DNA of 64,000 bases from Bacteroidaceae bacterium (GTDB taxonomy: Bacteria > Bacteroidota > Bacteroidia > Bacteroidales > Bacteroidaceae), in contig JAFTNZ010000021.1 of assembly GCA_017451645.1 (NCBI GenBank), positions 1 through 64,000 on the forward strand, in the 5' to 3' direction. Below, in pieces: positions 17,520 to 27,603 of this stretch (position 1 is its first letter; each line of letters begins with the position of its first letter). A model generated the notes under the pieces. That model had not been told where the DNA came from. It saw only the letters and a list, made by a program, of their open reading frames with translations, and did not search any database. Position numbers and translations under genes: made by a program.

Positions 17520-18536
17520 TTATTTTAACGGATAAGTGATGGTGATATTTCCTGAATCGATACCAAATTGGCCTCCAAAATGCTCTATGAAGTGTTGAGC
17601 TATCTGTAGTCGGATAGAGCCCAATGAATCTTTGTCAGTGTCGTACAAGATGGGCGCATGATAAATCCTGATGCATGCAGTTTTGTCATTTTCTTTACAA
17701 TTTGACAAATGGATGCGGGGTTCCTCTCCGTTGCTTTTGCCTATTGTACCGGCGGTTTCTTGCAGTAAACCTGAGATAATCTGCGTCAGGCGGGATACAT
17801 CGGTGTTTATCCGGTCGTAACCGATAGCAATGCTGTTGCTGAAACCAACGTGCTGGTCGTTGTCGCTGTGCAGGCAGACAATGCTCACGGCATCTTGGCA
17901 GACTTGTCCGATGCTGTAGTCCGAGAGTTCGAATTTCATCATGCCTGATTCCAGTCGTGAAAGGTCGAGCACGGCATTGACCAATTGTTGCAGCTCCTGA
18001 GAATTGCTTTGGATGCTTTCCGAAATAGTACGCAGGTCTTCGGGTTCTATCAACTCCGGATTCTCTGCCAATATTTCAGAAAATCCCATGACGGTATTCA
18101 GTGGAGTGCGTATCTTGTAGCTTACCTCTTTCAGGAAACGTGCTTTGGCCGTGTTTATGTCTTCTGTGTTTTCGAGCAACAGGCGGGTCTGTTCCTGATT
18201 CTTCCGTAGTCTTTTATAGATGTTCTGCGATTTGTAGATGATGAAGATAAGAAAAAAGATGCATCCGGCCAACCCTATCAACAAACAGCAGTAGAAGAGA
18301 GTTTTCTGCTTGTTATGGTTGGTCTGTATGGTCTTGTTCTGAAACGAATTGCTCAGTTGGTTGATATACTCGTGGTAGGTGGTGGATTTTTCTTTTTTTT
18401 GTTGCTTGAGCTGTTGGTGATACAGTTCAAGCAATTCGTCAGTCGGAAGTTTTTCCAATGAATCCGTTTGGGCGAAACTTGCAGTGGCGAAAAACCAACT
18501 GGCAGAGATTAACAGTATGATATAAATAGTTTTCAT
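17520..18536 (-). CDS. Degenerate sensor histidine kinase (pseudokinase)
   Basis: 338 residues from MKTIYIILLISASW (start 18536; the longer frame overlaps the upstream kinase). A signal sequence, a short periplasmic part, a transmembrane helix (about 90-112) and a histidine kinase core follow. The phosphoacceptor box reads FLKEVSYKIRTPLN, with Tyr140 where the neighbouring kinase has His in FLSNMSHEIRTPLN. The ATPase part lacks a recognisable N box, the DxGxG box and the GxGLGL box (only SLGSIRLQIAQH remains). It should not autophosphorylate or bind ATP normally. It begins 11 bases after the intact kinase and may act as its partner or inhibitor. Confidence 0.75.
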   Translation of the reverse strand: MKTIYIILLISASWFFATASFAQTDSLEKLPTDELLELYHQQLKQQKKEKSTTYHEYINQLSNSFQNKTIQTNHNKQKTLFYCCLLIGLAGCIFFLIFIIYKSQNIYKRLRKNQEQTRLLLENTEDINTAKARFLKEVSYKIRTPLNTVMGFSEILAENPELIEPEDLRTISESIQSNSQELQQLVNAVLDLSRLESGMMKFELSDYSIGQVCQDAVSIVCLHSDNDQHVGFSNSIAIGYDRINTDVSRLTQIISGLLQETAGTIGKSNGEEPRIHLSNCKENDKTACIRIYHAPILYDTDKDSLGSIRLQIAQHFIEHFGGQFGIDSGNITITYPLK

Positions 18537-18547
18537 ATGTCGGACAT

Positions 18548-20392
18548 TTATGGTATGGGGTGAGAAAATACGAAACGTGCACCTGCCGTGTAGGAGGAGT
18601 CTATCCAAATGTTGCCTCCCAAACGATGGACGATGGATTGGCAGATAGAGAGTCCCAAACCGGTGCCACTGACCTGTTCGTGAAGTTTTTCGAAACGGGA
18701 AAACACTTTCTTCTGTTTCTCTAAGGGAATGCCACATCCTGTGTCTGTCACGGAGAATATTGCATGGTTGTTTTCCTTGTCAATGCTGATTGCTAATGTG
18801 ATGGAGCCCTCTTTGGTGAATTTGGTAGCGTTTATCAACAAATTGATCAGCAGTTGCCTCAGGCGGTTCTCATCGGTATGCAGTGTGAGTTCATCTAATG
18901 TGGTCTGGAAACGGATGACGGCATTGCTCGTATGTTTGATGCTTTGTAGCATGTTGATTATTGAGCGGCTGATTGACACTACATCGGCTTTCTTGAAACT
19001 GAAATTCATTTTATCAATGTCCAGATTGGACAGATCGAGCACATCGTCCAGCAACTTGAGCAGTAACAAAGAGTTCTCGCGAATAATCTTATTGCATTCG
19101 CTTCGCATTTCTTTGTCCATATCCGGCTGTGATATCAGGATTTCTGAAAAACCGGAGATGGCATTCAGCGGTGTGCGTATCTCATGACTCATGTTGGAGA
19201 GGAAAAGGCTCTTGGCCTGAATGCTCTCTTCTGCTCTTTTTTTGGCTATGGCCAACTGCTTGGTTGAACGTTTCAGCTTGTGGTTGGCATATATGAGGAA
19301 GATAACTCCCAAGGTGATGATGCAAATAGCTACAATGCCATATATCAAAGCATTCTGCAATAACCTTTGCCTTGATTGCCAAAGTTTGAAGTTCAATTCG
19401 TCGGCTTGGAGCTCTTTCTTTAGGATGACCTGTTGCTTGTTGAGGTTGCTTGTTTTCAATGAATCCTGCAGTGTCAATGCCTTTTGGAAATAGGCGACAG
19501 CTTCTTCCTTTTTTCCTGCAGCCTCCAAGATATATCCTGCGCGCTCGTATCCATTGACTTCCCATTGTCTGTTTTCCATCTTCTTACATTCGTTGATGTA
19601 TGCTTGCGCATGAATGTTGGCCTGCGGATAATCTTGTAAGGCTGTGTAGTAGTTGCGCTCCAGCAGATGTCTGATAGCTTCATAACCGACCGAGTTGCTG
19701 AAAATGTGGTTGGCTGCATAAGCATCTATCATTTGTCTGCTTCTTTCCAATGCACCGGAATAGAGGTAAAAGAGGGTTTGCCAAGCATGATAGCGTATCT
19801 GTATGTTCAGAGGAAGATTCTTTTTCCCTTCTGCAGTATTCAGCCGTTCAATCTTATCCATCTTCAATAAGGCTTGTTCGAAGTTCTGACGGATAATATC
19901 CAATTCCAATTCATGCAGATAGATGCGTGTCAGTAGGGTGCGGTTTTCCTTCAGTCCGTTAATTGCATCATGCAATCTGTCGTGGGCTTTGTCAAATAGG
20001 TTCAGTTCTGTATCAATGTTTGACAATGTAAGGAAGTAGATGCCATTGTCATATTCCGTTTTTGCCAAATCCAACAATTTGCTTGCTTCGTAAAAGGCTA
20101 AGGCATAGTGTCCTTGCTGAATGTGCAAATCAGACATGATGTGCTGCAACATGACCCGATTGGAATTGTCTCCTTGTTGGGCGCATAGCCGGTCTATGCT
20201 ATCGAGCTTCAACTGTATCTCCTGAATGTCATGTTGCCTTGGCAGAAAAAACAGACTGTCATCCAATGCTACCAGTTGGTCGCGTCGGGATATATGGACA
20301 TCTTCCTGTGAACAAGCCGTCAGCAAGATGCAAAACAGGAAGTATATAGGTAATCTATATTTGCAATGACGTAAGTGTCTTATATTTATCAT
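18548..20392 (-). CDS. Lipoprotein-type TPR sensor histidine kinase
   Basis: 614 residues. The lipobox LLTAC (residues 23-27) is followed by TPR-like helices (45-320), a transmembrane helix (about 342-365) and an intact kinase core: H box MSHEIRTPLN (H403), N box LLINLLINATKFT, G1 DTGCGIP, F box FSRFEKL and G2 GTGLGLS. No receiver domain or response regulator gene is nearby, so its partner is elsewhere or is the pseudokinase. It follows the DUF4954 gene by four bases. Confidence 0.88.
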   Translation of the reverse strand: MINIRHLRHCKYRLPIYFLFCILLTACSQEDVHISRRDQLVALDDSLFFLPRQHDIQEIQLKLDSIDRLCAQQGDNSNRVMLQHIMSDLHIQQGHYALAFYEASKLLDLAKTEYDNGIYFLTLSNIDTELNLFDKAHDRLHDAINGLKENRTLLTRIYLHELELDIIRQNFEQALLKMDKIERLNTAEGKKNLPLNIQIRYHAWQTLFYLYSGALERSRQMIDAYAANHIFSNSVGYEAIRHLLERNYYTALQDYPQANIHAQAYINECKKMENRQWEVNGYERAGYILEAAGKKEEAVAYFQKALTLQDSLKTSNLNKQQVILKKELQADELNFKLWQSRQRLLQNALIYGIVAICIITLGVIFLIYANHKLKRSTKQLAIAKKRAEESIQAKSLFLSNMSHEIRTPLNAISGFSEILISQPDMDKEMRSECNKIIRENSLLLLKLLDDVLDLSNLDIDKMNFSFKKADVVSISRSIINMLQSIKHTSNAVIRFQTTLDELTLHTDENRLRQLLINLLINATKFTKEGSITLAISIDKENNHAIFSVTDTGCGIPLEKQKKVFSRFEKLHEQVSGTGLGLSICQSIVHRLGGNIWIDSSYTAGARFVFSHPIP

Positions 20393-20396
20393 GATG

Positions 20397-22049
20397 TCAA
20401 AAAATGTTGTGGTCTGTCGCTTCTACTTTGCGAATGAAATCGGAGAGCAACTCCTTTTTCATGTCGCCGAGCCCATATTCTTTGTGGGCATCAGCAACAA
20501 CCAATGCTTTCCATTCTGACAAAGCTTGTCTGGCAGATTCCTGTATTTTCTCAAAAGAGAATTCCGTGTTGTAATGGCGGACGAGCATTGCCATACCCCA
20601 CTGTTGCATCTGCTCTTTATACTCTTGATTGATTGCAACAGTATCGGAAGGATTGTCGAGCCGTCTGATATTTCCAGCCAGAAACTCGAGAACCAAAGGA
20701 AGTCCGGCTGCATCAATCCAATGCCATTTGTCAGCTTCATTATGATGGATATTACCTGTAGAGCTGATTTTTCCTGCGAATAGGCGAATTGCCAATTCAT
20801 ATCGGTCAATTCCTCTCAATAGAGCATGACGACGGATGCTGACCCCGTTATAGGTATATTCTTCTGTTTCCGTTCCTTGTTCTTGTTGCAGCTTCTTCAA
20901 GATTCTGATTCCTTTAAACACCGTCTGCATTACCCAAGGTGAAAGGAAATCGTATTCTCCTATGTAATCAGATTTTCCACGCTGTTTCCATTTTGACACA
21001 TCACGGAACGTGCCGGCTGTTCCCAAGTTTACGCCTGGTGCAACATATACATTCTCTCCTTCGGCAATAACGTAGGAAAAAGGCAGGGAAGAGAGGTCTG
21101 GATGCGTTTTGACTTTTCCCATTACCATGGTGAATGGAGCTGTTTGCATGGGCCAGAGGATATGACATCCTGAAGCAGTCTTCGAACCTCGGGAAAGTGT
21201 GCCGTAGTGGATTGGCCCTAACTTGTATGCATGGTTGCTCTGATTGGTATTTGAACCGGCATTGTAGAATGAGAATTCTCCACCAATGAGAAGGGTCGAT
21301 TTGTGGTGGCTGACAGTATGAGGACCGGCAAAAATAGCGCAGGCTTCTCCACAGAAGAGTTCGCAGTGATGACTGAAGTAGCAATTTTCAGCCATGAAGC
21401 CTTTTCCTATTTTACAGTCGTTAGTGGTAATGACGTGATACAACTTTGCTCCGTCTGTCACTCGGGTACGAGGGCCGATGCTGAAGGTGCGGACGATGAC
21501 TTGTGCCCCGATACAGCTTTCTTTGTGTAGGATACCGTTCTCCAAATGAGCGGCTCCATCTACTGTAACGGAGGAATGAATGATGACATTACGAACGACA
21601 CCACTGTTTTTGATCACACAATGGTTGCCGATGGTGCATAATGAGGGATTTTCCGATGCTTCCTCCTTCTCTGTTGACAGAAGATGGGGATAGTGTATGC
21701 CTAACCAATCTATTCTTTCGTTGGAGTGGAGAGAGAATCGGATATTAGGCTCTCCAGCTTCGTTACCCACAGTGATGCCTTCATTGAATAATTCATTGGT
21801 TATGTTCTTATCAGACACCAATTCGTTTACCCGACAAACGGTCACGTTGTCTCCCAACCAAGAGTTCCCTATCTCGCCCACATGATTGAGGCTGACGTTT
21901 TTCCCGATGCTTACGGTACCGCTGAAATGTGTGTGTCGTATGAGAGATATATCAAAGTCCTCGTCCACCTCGACCGTCGAGTTTGGTCCGAAGGTACATC
22001 CTTGTACTTCAAGCATCCTTATTTCTTCTGCAGCTAAGAGCCTTCTCAT
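20397..22049 (-). CDS. DUF4954-family left-handed beta-helix protein
   Basis: 550 residues. The first 350 residues have hexapeptide-like repeats (GNSWLGDNVTVCRV, IHSSVTVDGAAHLENG, IGAQVIVRTFSIGPRTRV) typical of a left-handed beta-helix, as in sugar nucleotidyltransferases and acyltransferases. This matches the DUF4954 family of Bacteroidetes. The C-terminal 200 residues are helical. The enzymatic activity is not established. The start overlaps the hflX stop by four bases and its stop is four bases from the kinase start. Confidence 0.8.
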   Translation of the reverse strand: MRRLLAAEEIRMLEVQGCTFGPNSTVEVDEDFDISLIRHTHFSGTVSIGKNVSLNHVGEIGNSWLGDNVTVCRVNELVSDKNITNELFNEGITVGNEAGEPNIRFSLHSNERIDWLGIHYPHLLSTEKEEASENPSLCTIGNHCVIKNSGVVRNVIIHSSVTVDGAAHLENGILHKESCIGAQVIVRTFSIGPRTRVTDGAKLYHVITTNDCKIGKGFMAENCYFSHHCELFCGEACAIFAGPHTVSHHKSTLLIGGEFSFYNAGSNTNQSNHAYKLGPIHYGTLSRGSKTASGCHILWPMQTAPFTMVMGKVKTHPDLSSLPFSYVIAEGENVYVAPGVNLGTAGTFRDVSKWKQRGKSDYIGEYDFLSPWVMQTVFKGIRILKKLQQEQGTETEEYTYNGVSIRRHALLRGIDRYELAIRLFAGKISSTGNIHHNEADKWHWIDAAGLPLVLEFLAGNIRRLDNPSDTVAINQEYKEQMQQWGMAMLVRHYNTEFSFEKIQESARQALSEWKALVVADAHKEYGLGDMKKELLSDFIRKVEATDHNIF

Positions 22050-23305
22050 GCCAGTTCCTCCGTGTCATAGGTTTGGTAAAGAAAATCGTTGTACGGATAC
22101 TTCTGCACGTGCAGTTCCTTTACCTTATTATATATAAGCGTCTTCATCTCTTCCAAATGGGTCCGTTCGCGGGCGGAGATGAATAGGCAGTTGTCGTTCA
22201 TCTTGGCCATCCAAGTTTGCATCAGTTCGGGCAGAGTGATGTTTTCCTTGGTGCGCGGTGTCAGATCATCTTCTGCTTTCTCGATGTAAGTGTAAGCATC
22301 TATTTTGTTGAAAATGACCATACTTGGTTTGTCGCTACATCCGAGGTCGCCCAATGTGCGTTCGACTACTTGTATCTGTTCTTCAAAATCGGGATGTGAG
22401 ATGTCTACAATATGCAACAACAAGTCTGCCTCGCGCACTTCATCCAATGTGCTTTTGAACGACTCTACTAACTCTGTGGGCAATTTACGGATAAAGCCTA
22501 CTGTATCACTGAGTAAGAAAGGCAGATTGTCGATGATGACCTTGCGTACGGTAGTGTCCAATGTGGCAAACAACTTGTTTTCAGCAAACACTTCACTTTT
22601 GGCTAACAAATTCATTATGGTGGATTTGCCTACGTTGGTATATCCTACCAAAGCTACGCGGATGAGTCGTCCACGGTTTTTCCGTTGCGTTGTCTTTTGC
22701 TTGTCTATTTCGGCCAATTGTTGTTTTAATAGAGCCATCCGGTTGAGAATGATACGACGGTCCATTTCCAACTGAGTCTCGCCTGGCCCACGAAGTCCCA
22801 CCGAACCACCTTTGCCGCTTCCTGAGCCTCCACCTTGTCTTTCGAGATGTGTCCAAAGGCGCTGCAGGCGTGGAAGCATATAGCGGTTTTGTGCCAGTTC
22901 CACTTGTGTTTTTGCATGAGCAGTTTGTGCCCGCATGGCAAATATATCAAGAATGAGTGATGTACGGTCTAAAATCTTGATTTGAAGTTCCTTCTCGATA
23001 TTCCGCATCTGTTTGGCTGACAATTCATCATCGAAAATTACCATGCCGACTTCGCGTTCAGCTTCGGTTTCTTGAAGAATGTATTCTCTGATTTCTTGTA
23101 GCTTGCCTTTCCCTACATAGGTGACCGAACTGGCTCCATCCAATTTCTGTGTGAACCGTTTCACCGTTTTGGCACCGGCTGTTTCGGCAAGAAATTCTAA
23201 TTCGTCAAGATATTCATTCGTTTTCCGCTCATTTTGTGTGGGAGTAATGATTGCTACCAGAATGGCGGTTTCGGCTTGCGCTTCTGAAATTATAAATTCT
23301 TTCAT
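22046..23305 (-). CDS. hflX: Ribosome-associated GTPase HflX
   Basis: 419 residues. The N-terminal HflX domain (1-180, including YVGKGKLQEI and the glycine-rich GGGSGSGKGGSVGLRGPGE) is followed by a GTPase domain with G1 GYTNVGKST, G3 DTVGFIRKLP and G4 NKID. HflX splits stalled or hibernating ribosomes. It leads a four-gene operon with overlapping or near-contiguous genes. Confidence 0.94.
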   Translation of the reverse strand: MKEFIISEAQAETAILVAIITPTQNERKTNEYLDELEFLAETAGAKTVKRFTQKLDGASSVTYVGKGKLQEIREYILQETEAEREVGMVIFDDELSAKQMRNIEKELQIKILDRTSLILDIFAMRAQTAHAKTQVELAQNRYMLPRLQRLWTHLERQGGGSGSGKGGSVGLRGPGETQLEMDRRIILNRMALLKQQLAEIDKQKTTQRKNRGRLIRVALVGYTNVGKSTIMNLLAKSEVFAENKLFATLDTTVRKVIIDNLPFLLSDTVGFIRKLPTELVESFKSTLDEVREADLLLHIVDISHPDFEEQIQVVERTLGDLGCSDKPSMVIFNKIDAYTYIEKAEDDLTPRTKENITLPELMQTWMAKMNDNCLFISARERTHLEEMKTLIYNKVKELHVQKYPYNDFLYQTYDTEELA

Positions 23306-23333
23306 TCAATTCTTGTTCTTATTCTAATGTCTG

Positions 23334-23365
23334 CAAAGATACAGCATGGCGGAAGAATGACCAAA
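23334..23365 (-). promoter_or_regulatory. Promoter of the hflX operon
   Basis: On the minus strand TTTG (23365-23362), 20 bases, TATCTTTG (23341-23334). Both boxes match the Bacteroidetes consensus perfectly. The leader is about 20 bases. Confidence 0.75.
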
Positions 23366-23456
23366 CAACTTGGCTTAAATTTTATTGTCTCGTTATCTGT
23401 TTGTATATTTAATCATCATGAATGGAACTTTGCACCCATGGATAAAGATTTCAATT

Positions 23457-25784
23457 CTATTTTATGACTATTTTCTTCGAGACGGTAGCATTTCCGACTG
23501 TCAGCCGACAGATATAAAGGCCAAAAGGCAATCGCTCATCTATGATGGGCACTTGGTGTGTGCCGGCAGGATACTCCTTGTCACGTATCGGATGGCACAT
23601 GGCTTGTCCCTGCAGATTGAATATGGTCAATGATACTTTGGCCTTCGATGTGGTTGTATATTTTAAGGTAATTGTTCCGTCTTTATTGCAGTATGGTTGT
23701 AATTGGGGCAATTGTACATTGGCAACCGCTATACCGTCACTTTCTTGTGTATGTACGGAAAAATGCCGTTTGCGCACAGCGCTCCATTGCTTATCCTGAT
23801 AGGCGATGGCTTTCAAAGTGAAAGAACTGTCTGCCGTAATTCTTTCTCCCTCATATAGGATGGCGCTCTTGTTAGTTATTCCTGTTGAGCCATCTGTCCA
23901 TGACACGGGGTCATTTCCGTCTGTGGTATAATAAATCTTTCCTTCTCCGGTTAGTGTCAGTCCTTCTTCGGCATCAATGGTGTCAGTTCCGATAGCAGGT
24001 TCGTTTCCGTAAAGAATAATGGGGGACTCTACGTCCGGAAACCAACCTTTTTCCTTTAGCTGAGAAATGAATGCGGTTGTCCGTTTGGGGAAATATTCAT
24101 CCAAAAGGAATGTGCGTTGACTATCGTAATAATCCTCTTTAGTGTAAAGCGCTCCCTTTTTGGTATATGGATGTACATCGCGTCTGTAGTCTCCCCATCT
24201 GGCTTGTTCGCAATACAAGGCCGTATCGATGATTGCATCCAATGCCAACCAACGGTCGGCATTTCGTTGTGATGTCAGGATGCCATTGTCGAAACAGTGC
24301 TCCTGTACCTTGTCCATGAAATAACGTTTGAAAGCTGCGTTCTTCATCAACTTGTGGAAAAGATAAGTAGGGCTGAGGCTGGTTTTCTTGCTGAGAACAT
24401 TTCTGTCAACCTCTTTCAGTATGTGTTCACTGTCCCAGCAAATGAAATAAAATCCTTTATCATTCTTTGAATGATTGCGTACGGCTAACCAATTGTGGCT
24501 GTCCCAATCGGTATTTCCTCCATAATAGTTGATTAGCATATAATCAATAAAATTGTCCACGTCAAGCAGTGGAGTGTATTCTGTCACATATTCACCCTTG
24601 CGGTCAAGCCCCTGCATTTGGTAGTAGATGTCCATGTCTTCGGCTTTGTCTGCCAAGGCAAAAAGTTCATTCCATTGTTCCATGTCACCTGCATCGGCTA
24701 TTACCACATGACCTGTGCCATACTCTTCAACTTTGATTACATTGTAGTCCTCTTTGTCATCTCCCAAATGGGCCTCGCAGAAATCGTCATCAATACGCTC
24801 TGTGGGATTATACATTCCCCAATACAGTCCGTTGATGAAAAGATGGGCATAAATGCCGTTGGTTGTCAGATGCCCCATCTCCTTTTGAGTCTGTTTGGCC
24901 CACATGTCTCGACTGTAAACGGCTATTTCCCGCTGGCTGTTTTCTTGGTGATGCCATGAATTGCAGAAAGCCGTACGCAAAACTACGGCATTGAATTTGG
25001 ATGGTTCTTTCTCACCGAATAAAGGGTATTTTAGTTTTTTCTCGCCGAACTCTTTGCGGAAGACTAATCGGAAGGAGTGTTTGGGACTCTTCTCTGGTAA
25101 CCGACTGTGGCCGCCATGAATTTTTATGCCGCAATCGATTTGTAAATCATGCTTCCCTTCTGCATCAAAGAGCTCAAACGATACAGGTCTTTCCCAACCA
25201 CGCCCAGGTTGACCACTTCCTGACGGAGCTCCCGTGTAAATGTAAATGCCTCCTGTGTTTTCATCTTCTTCGGGATTGAATAGATGGCCAGGGTCAGTGA
25301 CAATGGAGACAATGGGTAGAGAAAGAAAACCCTCTTTTAACAAGTCGCGGAATTGTTCGTCGTTTGTCATTTCCGGATCCATTTCGTAGTCGGCAACAGC
25401 TCGCCCTGACCGGGTAGCATATTTCCCCCATTCTGAAGGGTAGCCTGTGGGATTATTGCCTTGGTTTATTACGTCTTCCAGAAAAATGTATGTAGAAGTT
25501 GACACTTTGCCGACAAATCCGGTTGTATCGACAGCTATAGCCCTTATGATGTTGGTTCCCGTGATGGGTATCGGTGTAGTGTAGATCGTACTGTTTTCTG
25601 TTGTCGGCCATTTTCCGTCCGTGGTGTAATAGATGGTGGCAGTAGAGTCTTCACAGGTAATATCCAACATGAATGGATTCTCGTATATCCCATGTGGCAT
25701 GCTTAGTGTCGGGAGCAGCTCTTGGGCAGACGAGATGAGCAGACAGAGGCTGGATAGGAGGAACAATAGAATGCTTTTTCTCAT
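23457..25784 (-). CDS. CotH-family secreted protein with T9SS-type tail
   Basis: 775 residues from MRKSILLFLLSSLCLLISSAQ (start 25784). Order: signal peptide; chitobiase C-terminal-like domain (about 25-95, TIYYTTDGKWPT); CotH kinase-like domain (about 170-530, with HGGHSRLPEKSPKHSFRL, TDWDSHNWLAVRN and CWDSEHIL); a second chitobiase-like domain (about 590-690, KIYYTTDGNDP); and a C-terminal sorting-like domain ending LYICRLTVGNATVSKKIVIK. CotH proteins can be atypical protein kinases. The substrate here is unknown. It has its own promoter. Confidence 0.85.
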   Translation of the reverse strand: MRKSILLFLLSSLCLLISSAQELLPTLSMPHGIYENPFMLDITCEDSTATIYYTTDGKWPTTENSTIYTTPIPITGTNIIRAIAVDTTGFVGKVSTSTYIFLEDVINQGNNPTGYPSEWGKYATRSGRAVADYEMDPEMTNDEQFRDLLKEGFLSLPIVSIVTDPGHLFNPEEDENTGGIYIYTGAPSGSGQPGRGWERPVSFELFDAEGKHDLQIDCGIKIHGGHSRLPEKSPKHSFRLVFRKEFGEKKLKYPLFGEKEPSKFNAVVLRTAFCNSWHHQENSQREIAVYSRDMWAKQTQKEMGHLTTNGIYAHLFINGLYWGMYNPTERIDDDFCEAHLGDDKEDYNVIKVEEYGTGHVVIADAGDMEQWNELFALADKAEDMDIYYQMQGLDRKGEYVTEYTPLLDVDNFIDYMLINYYGGNTDWDSHNWLAVRNHSKNDKGFYFICWDSEHILKEVDRNVLSKKTSLSPTYLFHKLMKNAAFKRYFMDKVQEHCFDNGILTSQRNADRWLALDAIIDTALYCEQARWGDYRRDVHPYTKKGALYTKEDYYDSQRTFLLDEYFPKRTTAFISQLKEKGWFPDVESPIILYGNEPAIGTDTIDAEEGLTLTGEGKIYYTTDGNDPVSWTDGSTGITNKSAILYEGERITADSSFTLKAIAYQDKQWSAVRKRHFSVHTQESDGIAVANVQLPQLQPYCNKDGTITLKYTTTSKAKVSLTIFNLQGQAMCHPIRDKEYPAGTHQVPIIDERLPFGLYICRLTVGNATVSKKIVIK

Positions 25785-25813
25785 TTTGCAGTCTTTTAGA
25801 GTGTTAGTGCGCT

Positions 25814-25845
25814 GCAAATATATAAAGAATAATCCGTTTGCCAAT
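25814..25845 (-). promoter_or_regulatory. Promoter of the CotH-family gene
   Basis: On the minus strand ATTG (25845-25842), 20 bases, TATATTTG (25821-25814). It gives a leader of about 25 bases. Confidence 0.65.
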
Positions 25846-25863
25846 GTCTTTGTGCATCTTTAA

Positions 25864-26796
25864 TCATGTTGGGCAGGTTGAACCGATGTATAGGAATAGC
25901 ATACCTAAAAGGACAAGCAGGAGATCGACTATTTTGCTTTTCAGATTTTTTTCGTGGAAGAACATGGCACCGCAGAGGAAAGAGACAATAACACTTCCCC
26001 GACGTATCATGGACACGATGGAAATCATGGCTCCATCGAGGCTGAGCGAATAGAAATAGACAAAATCTGCAGCAGAAAGAAATATAGAGATAAGGATAAT
26101 GCACCAATGCCAGTGAAAAGGAGTAGTGGTTTTCCGTTGTGGGTACCATAAGAGTATCATCACGATTCCCATCATGAAAAACTGGTAGATGTTATACCAC
26201 GCTTGCACCACCATACGGTCGAGTCCTAAACCGCCTTCTGTAGCAGATGCCATCAGATATTTGTCATACAATCCGCTGACGGCTCCCAATAAGGATGCCA
26301 ATACCACGAAATAAATCCATTTGTCGTGTTTGAAATCTATTCCCTCCTTACGTCCGCTGTGGCTTAGCATAAAAAAGGAGATTATGGCTAAAATGACACC
26401 CGTCCATTGCCAAAGATTGAGCCGTTCGCCGAATACCAGCAAGGCACCCAACAGTACCATGACGGGGCGTGTGGCGTTGATAGGCCCTACAATAGTGAGG
26501 GGAAGATGTTTCATGCCGAAATAGCCGAATGTCCATGAAGAAAGAACGATAAGCGACTTCAATACTACATACTTGTGTACCTCCCATCCTGCAGTGGGGA
26601 CGTAGAAAATACTTCCATCCAGAGGACTCCCCTCCTTTAGTGAGAAAAGAATGAACGGAAGAAAAATCAAACTGGAAAACAATGTATTGAGAAAAAGTAC
26701 AGGTATCACTGCATTTTCCTTTAACGATTGTTTCTTGAACACATCATAGAATCCCAGCAATGTAGCTGAGAGAAAAGCTAATCCTAACCAAAGCAC
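25864..26796 (-). CDS. EamA/DMT-family transporter
   Basis: 310 residues with about ten hydrophobic helices arranged as two EamA halves (for example GPINATRPVMVLLGALLVFGERL in the first half and SMIRRGSVIVSFLCGAMFFHEK in the second). DMT proteins export small metabolites; the substrate is not predictable. It begins 22 bases after truA and is probably co-transcribed with it. Confidence 0.85.
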   Translation of the reverse strand: MLWLGLAFLSATLLGFYDVFKKQSLKENAVIPVLFLNTLFSSLIFLPFILFSLKEGSPLDGSIFYVPTAGWEVHKYVVLKSLIVLSSWTFGYFGMKHLPLTIVGPINATRPVMVLLGALLVFGERLNLWQWTGVILAIISFFMLSHSGRKEGIDFKHDKWIYFVVLASLLGAVSGLYDKYLMASATEGGLGLDRMVVQAWYNIYQFFMMGIVMILLWYPQRKTTTPFHWHWCIILISIFLSAADFVYFYSLSLDGAMISIVSMIRRGSVIVSFLCGAMFFHEKNLKSKIVDLLLVLLGMLFLYIGSTCPT

Positions 26797-26818
26797 TTGT
26801 TGAATGAAATATTAAGAG

Positions 26819-27601
26819 TTAGAAACTTAAGAGAGAATCCTCGTCCTTATCAAGGAAAATATCCTCCGGGTATCCTATATCTTCCAAAAAGAGAGCATGT
26901 CCTGGGGCTGAGGTTCCGGCCTTTCCACGATCTTTCAGTTCAATGATTCGACGAAAACCTTCAATGGAGAGTTTCCTCCTTCCGACTTCGAAAAGTGTAC
27001 CTACAATGGCGCGCACCATGTTGCGCAGGAAGCGGTCGGCTTGAATGGCAAACACCCACTCTGTCTCTTTGACCTGTTCCCATTTGGTATGCATGATACG
27101 GCAATTGTTGGTCTTCACATCGGTGTGCAATTTGCTGAAACTGGTGAAGTCCGTATAGTCGAAGAGCGTTTCCGCCGCACGGTTCATGGTTTCGAAGTCC
27201 AACGATTTGCCGATGATACGGTGCATATATTGTCTGCTGAAGGGAGTTTTACGGGTTGTCACATAGTACCGGTAGGTGCGGTAAGTGGCATCGAAGCGTG
27301 CATGTGCATCGGGCCTTACCTCACGAACCTTATATATACAGATGTCTTGGGGGAGAATGCGGTTCAATTTCTCGGTCACGGCATCGGTATCCAGCGGTTC
27401 TTCCCAATCGAAGTGTGCCACCATCAGGCGTGCATGTACTCCGGCATCGGTTCTTCCTGCACCCGTCACTTCCACCCTTTTTCTCAAGAAAGTGGTCAGT
27501 GCTTCCATCAATGTCTGTTGTACACTTCTGCCGTTTGGTTGGATTTGCCAACCGTGATAGTTGGTTCCGTCGTATCCTAAATAGATGAAATACCTGTTCA
27601 T
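26819..27601 (-). CDS. truA: tRNA pseudouridine synthase A
   Basis: Makes pseudouridine at positions 38-40 of tRNAs. 260 residues from [19 protein letters not shown] (start 27601). The catalytic Asp is in [11 protein letters not shown]. Further family motifs are FHARF-like [16 protein letters not shown] and [13 protein letters not shown]. Length and motifs are normal. Confidence 0.95.
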   Translation of the reverse strand: MNRYFIYLGYDGTNYHGWQIQPNGRSVQQTLMEALTTFLRKRVEVTGAGRTDAGVHARLMVAHFDWEEPLDTDAVTEKLNRILPQDICIYKVREVRPDAHARFDATYRTYRYYVTTRKTPFSRQYMHRIIGKSLDFETMNRAAETLFDYTDFTSFSKLHTDVKTNNCRIMHTKWEQVKETEWVFAIQADRFLRNMVRAIVGTLFEVGRRKLSIEGFRRIIELKDRGKAGTSAPGHALFLEDIGYPEDIFLDKDEDSLLSF

Positions 27602-27603
27602 GT

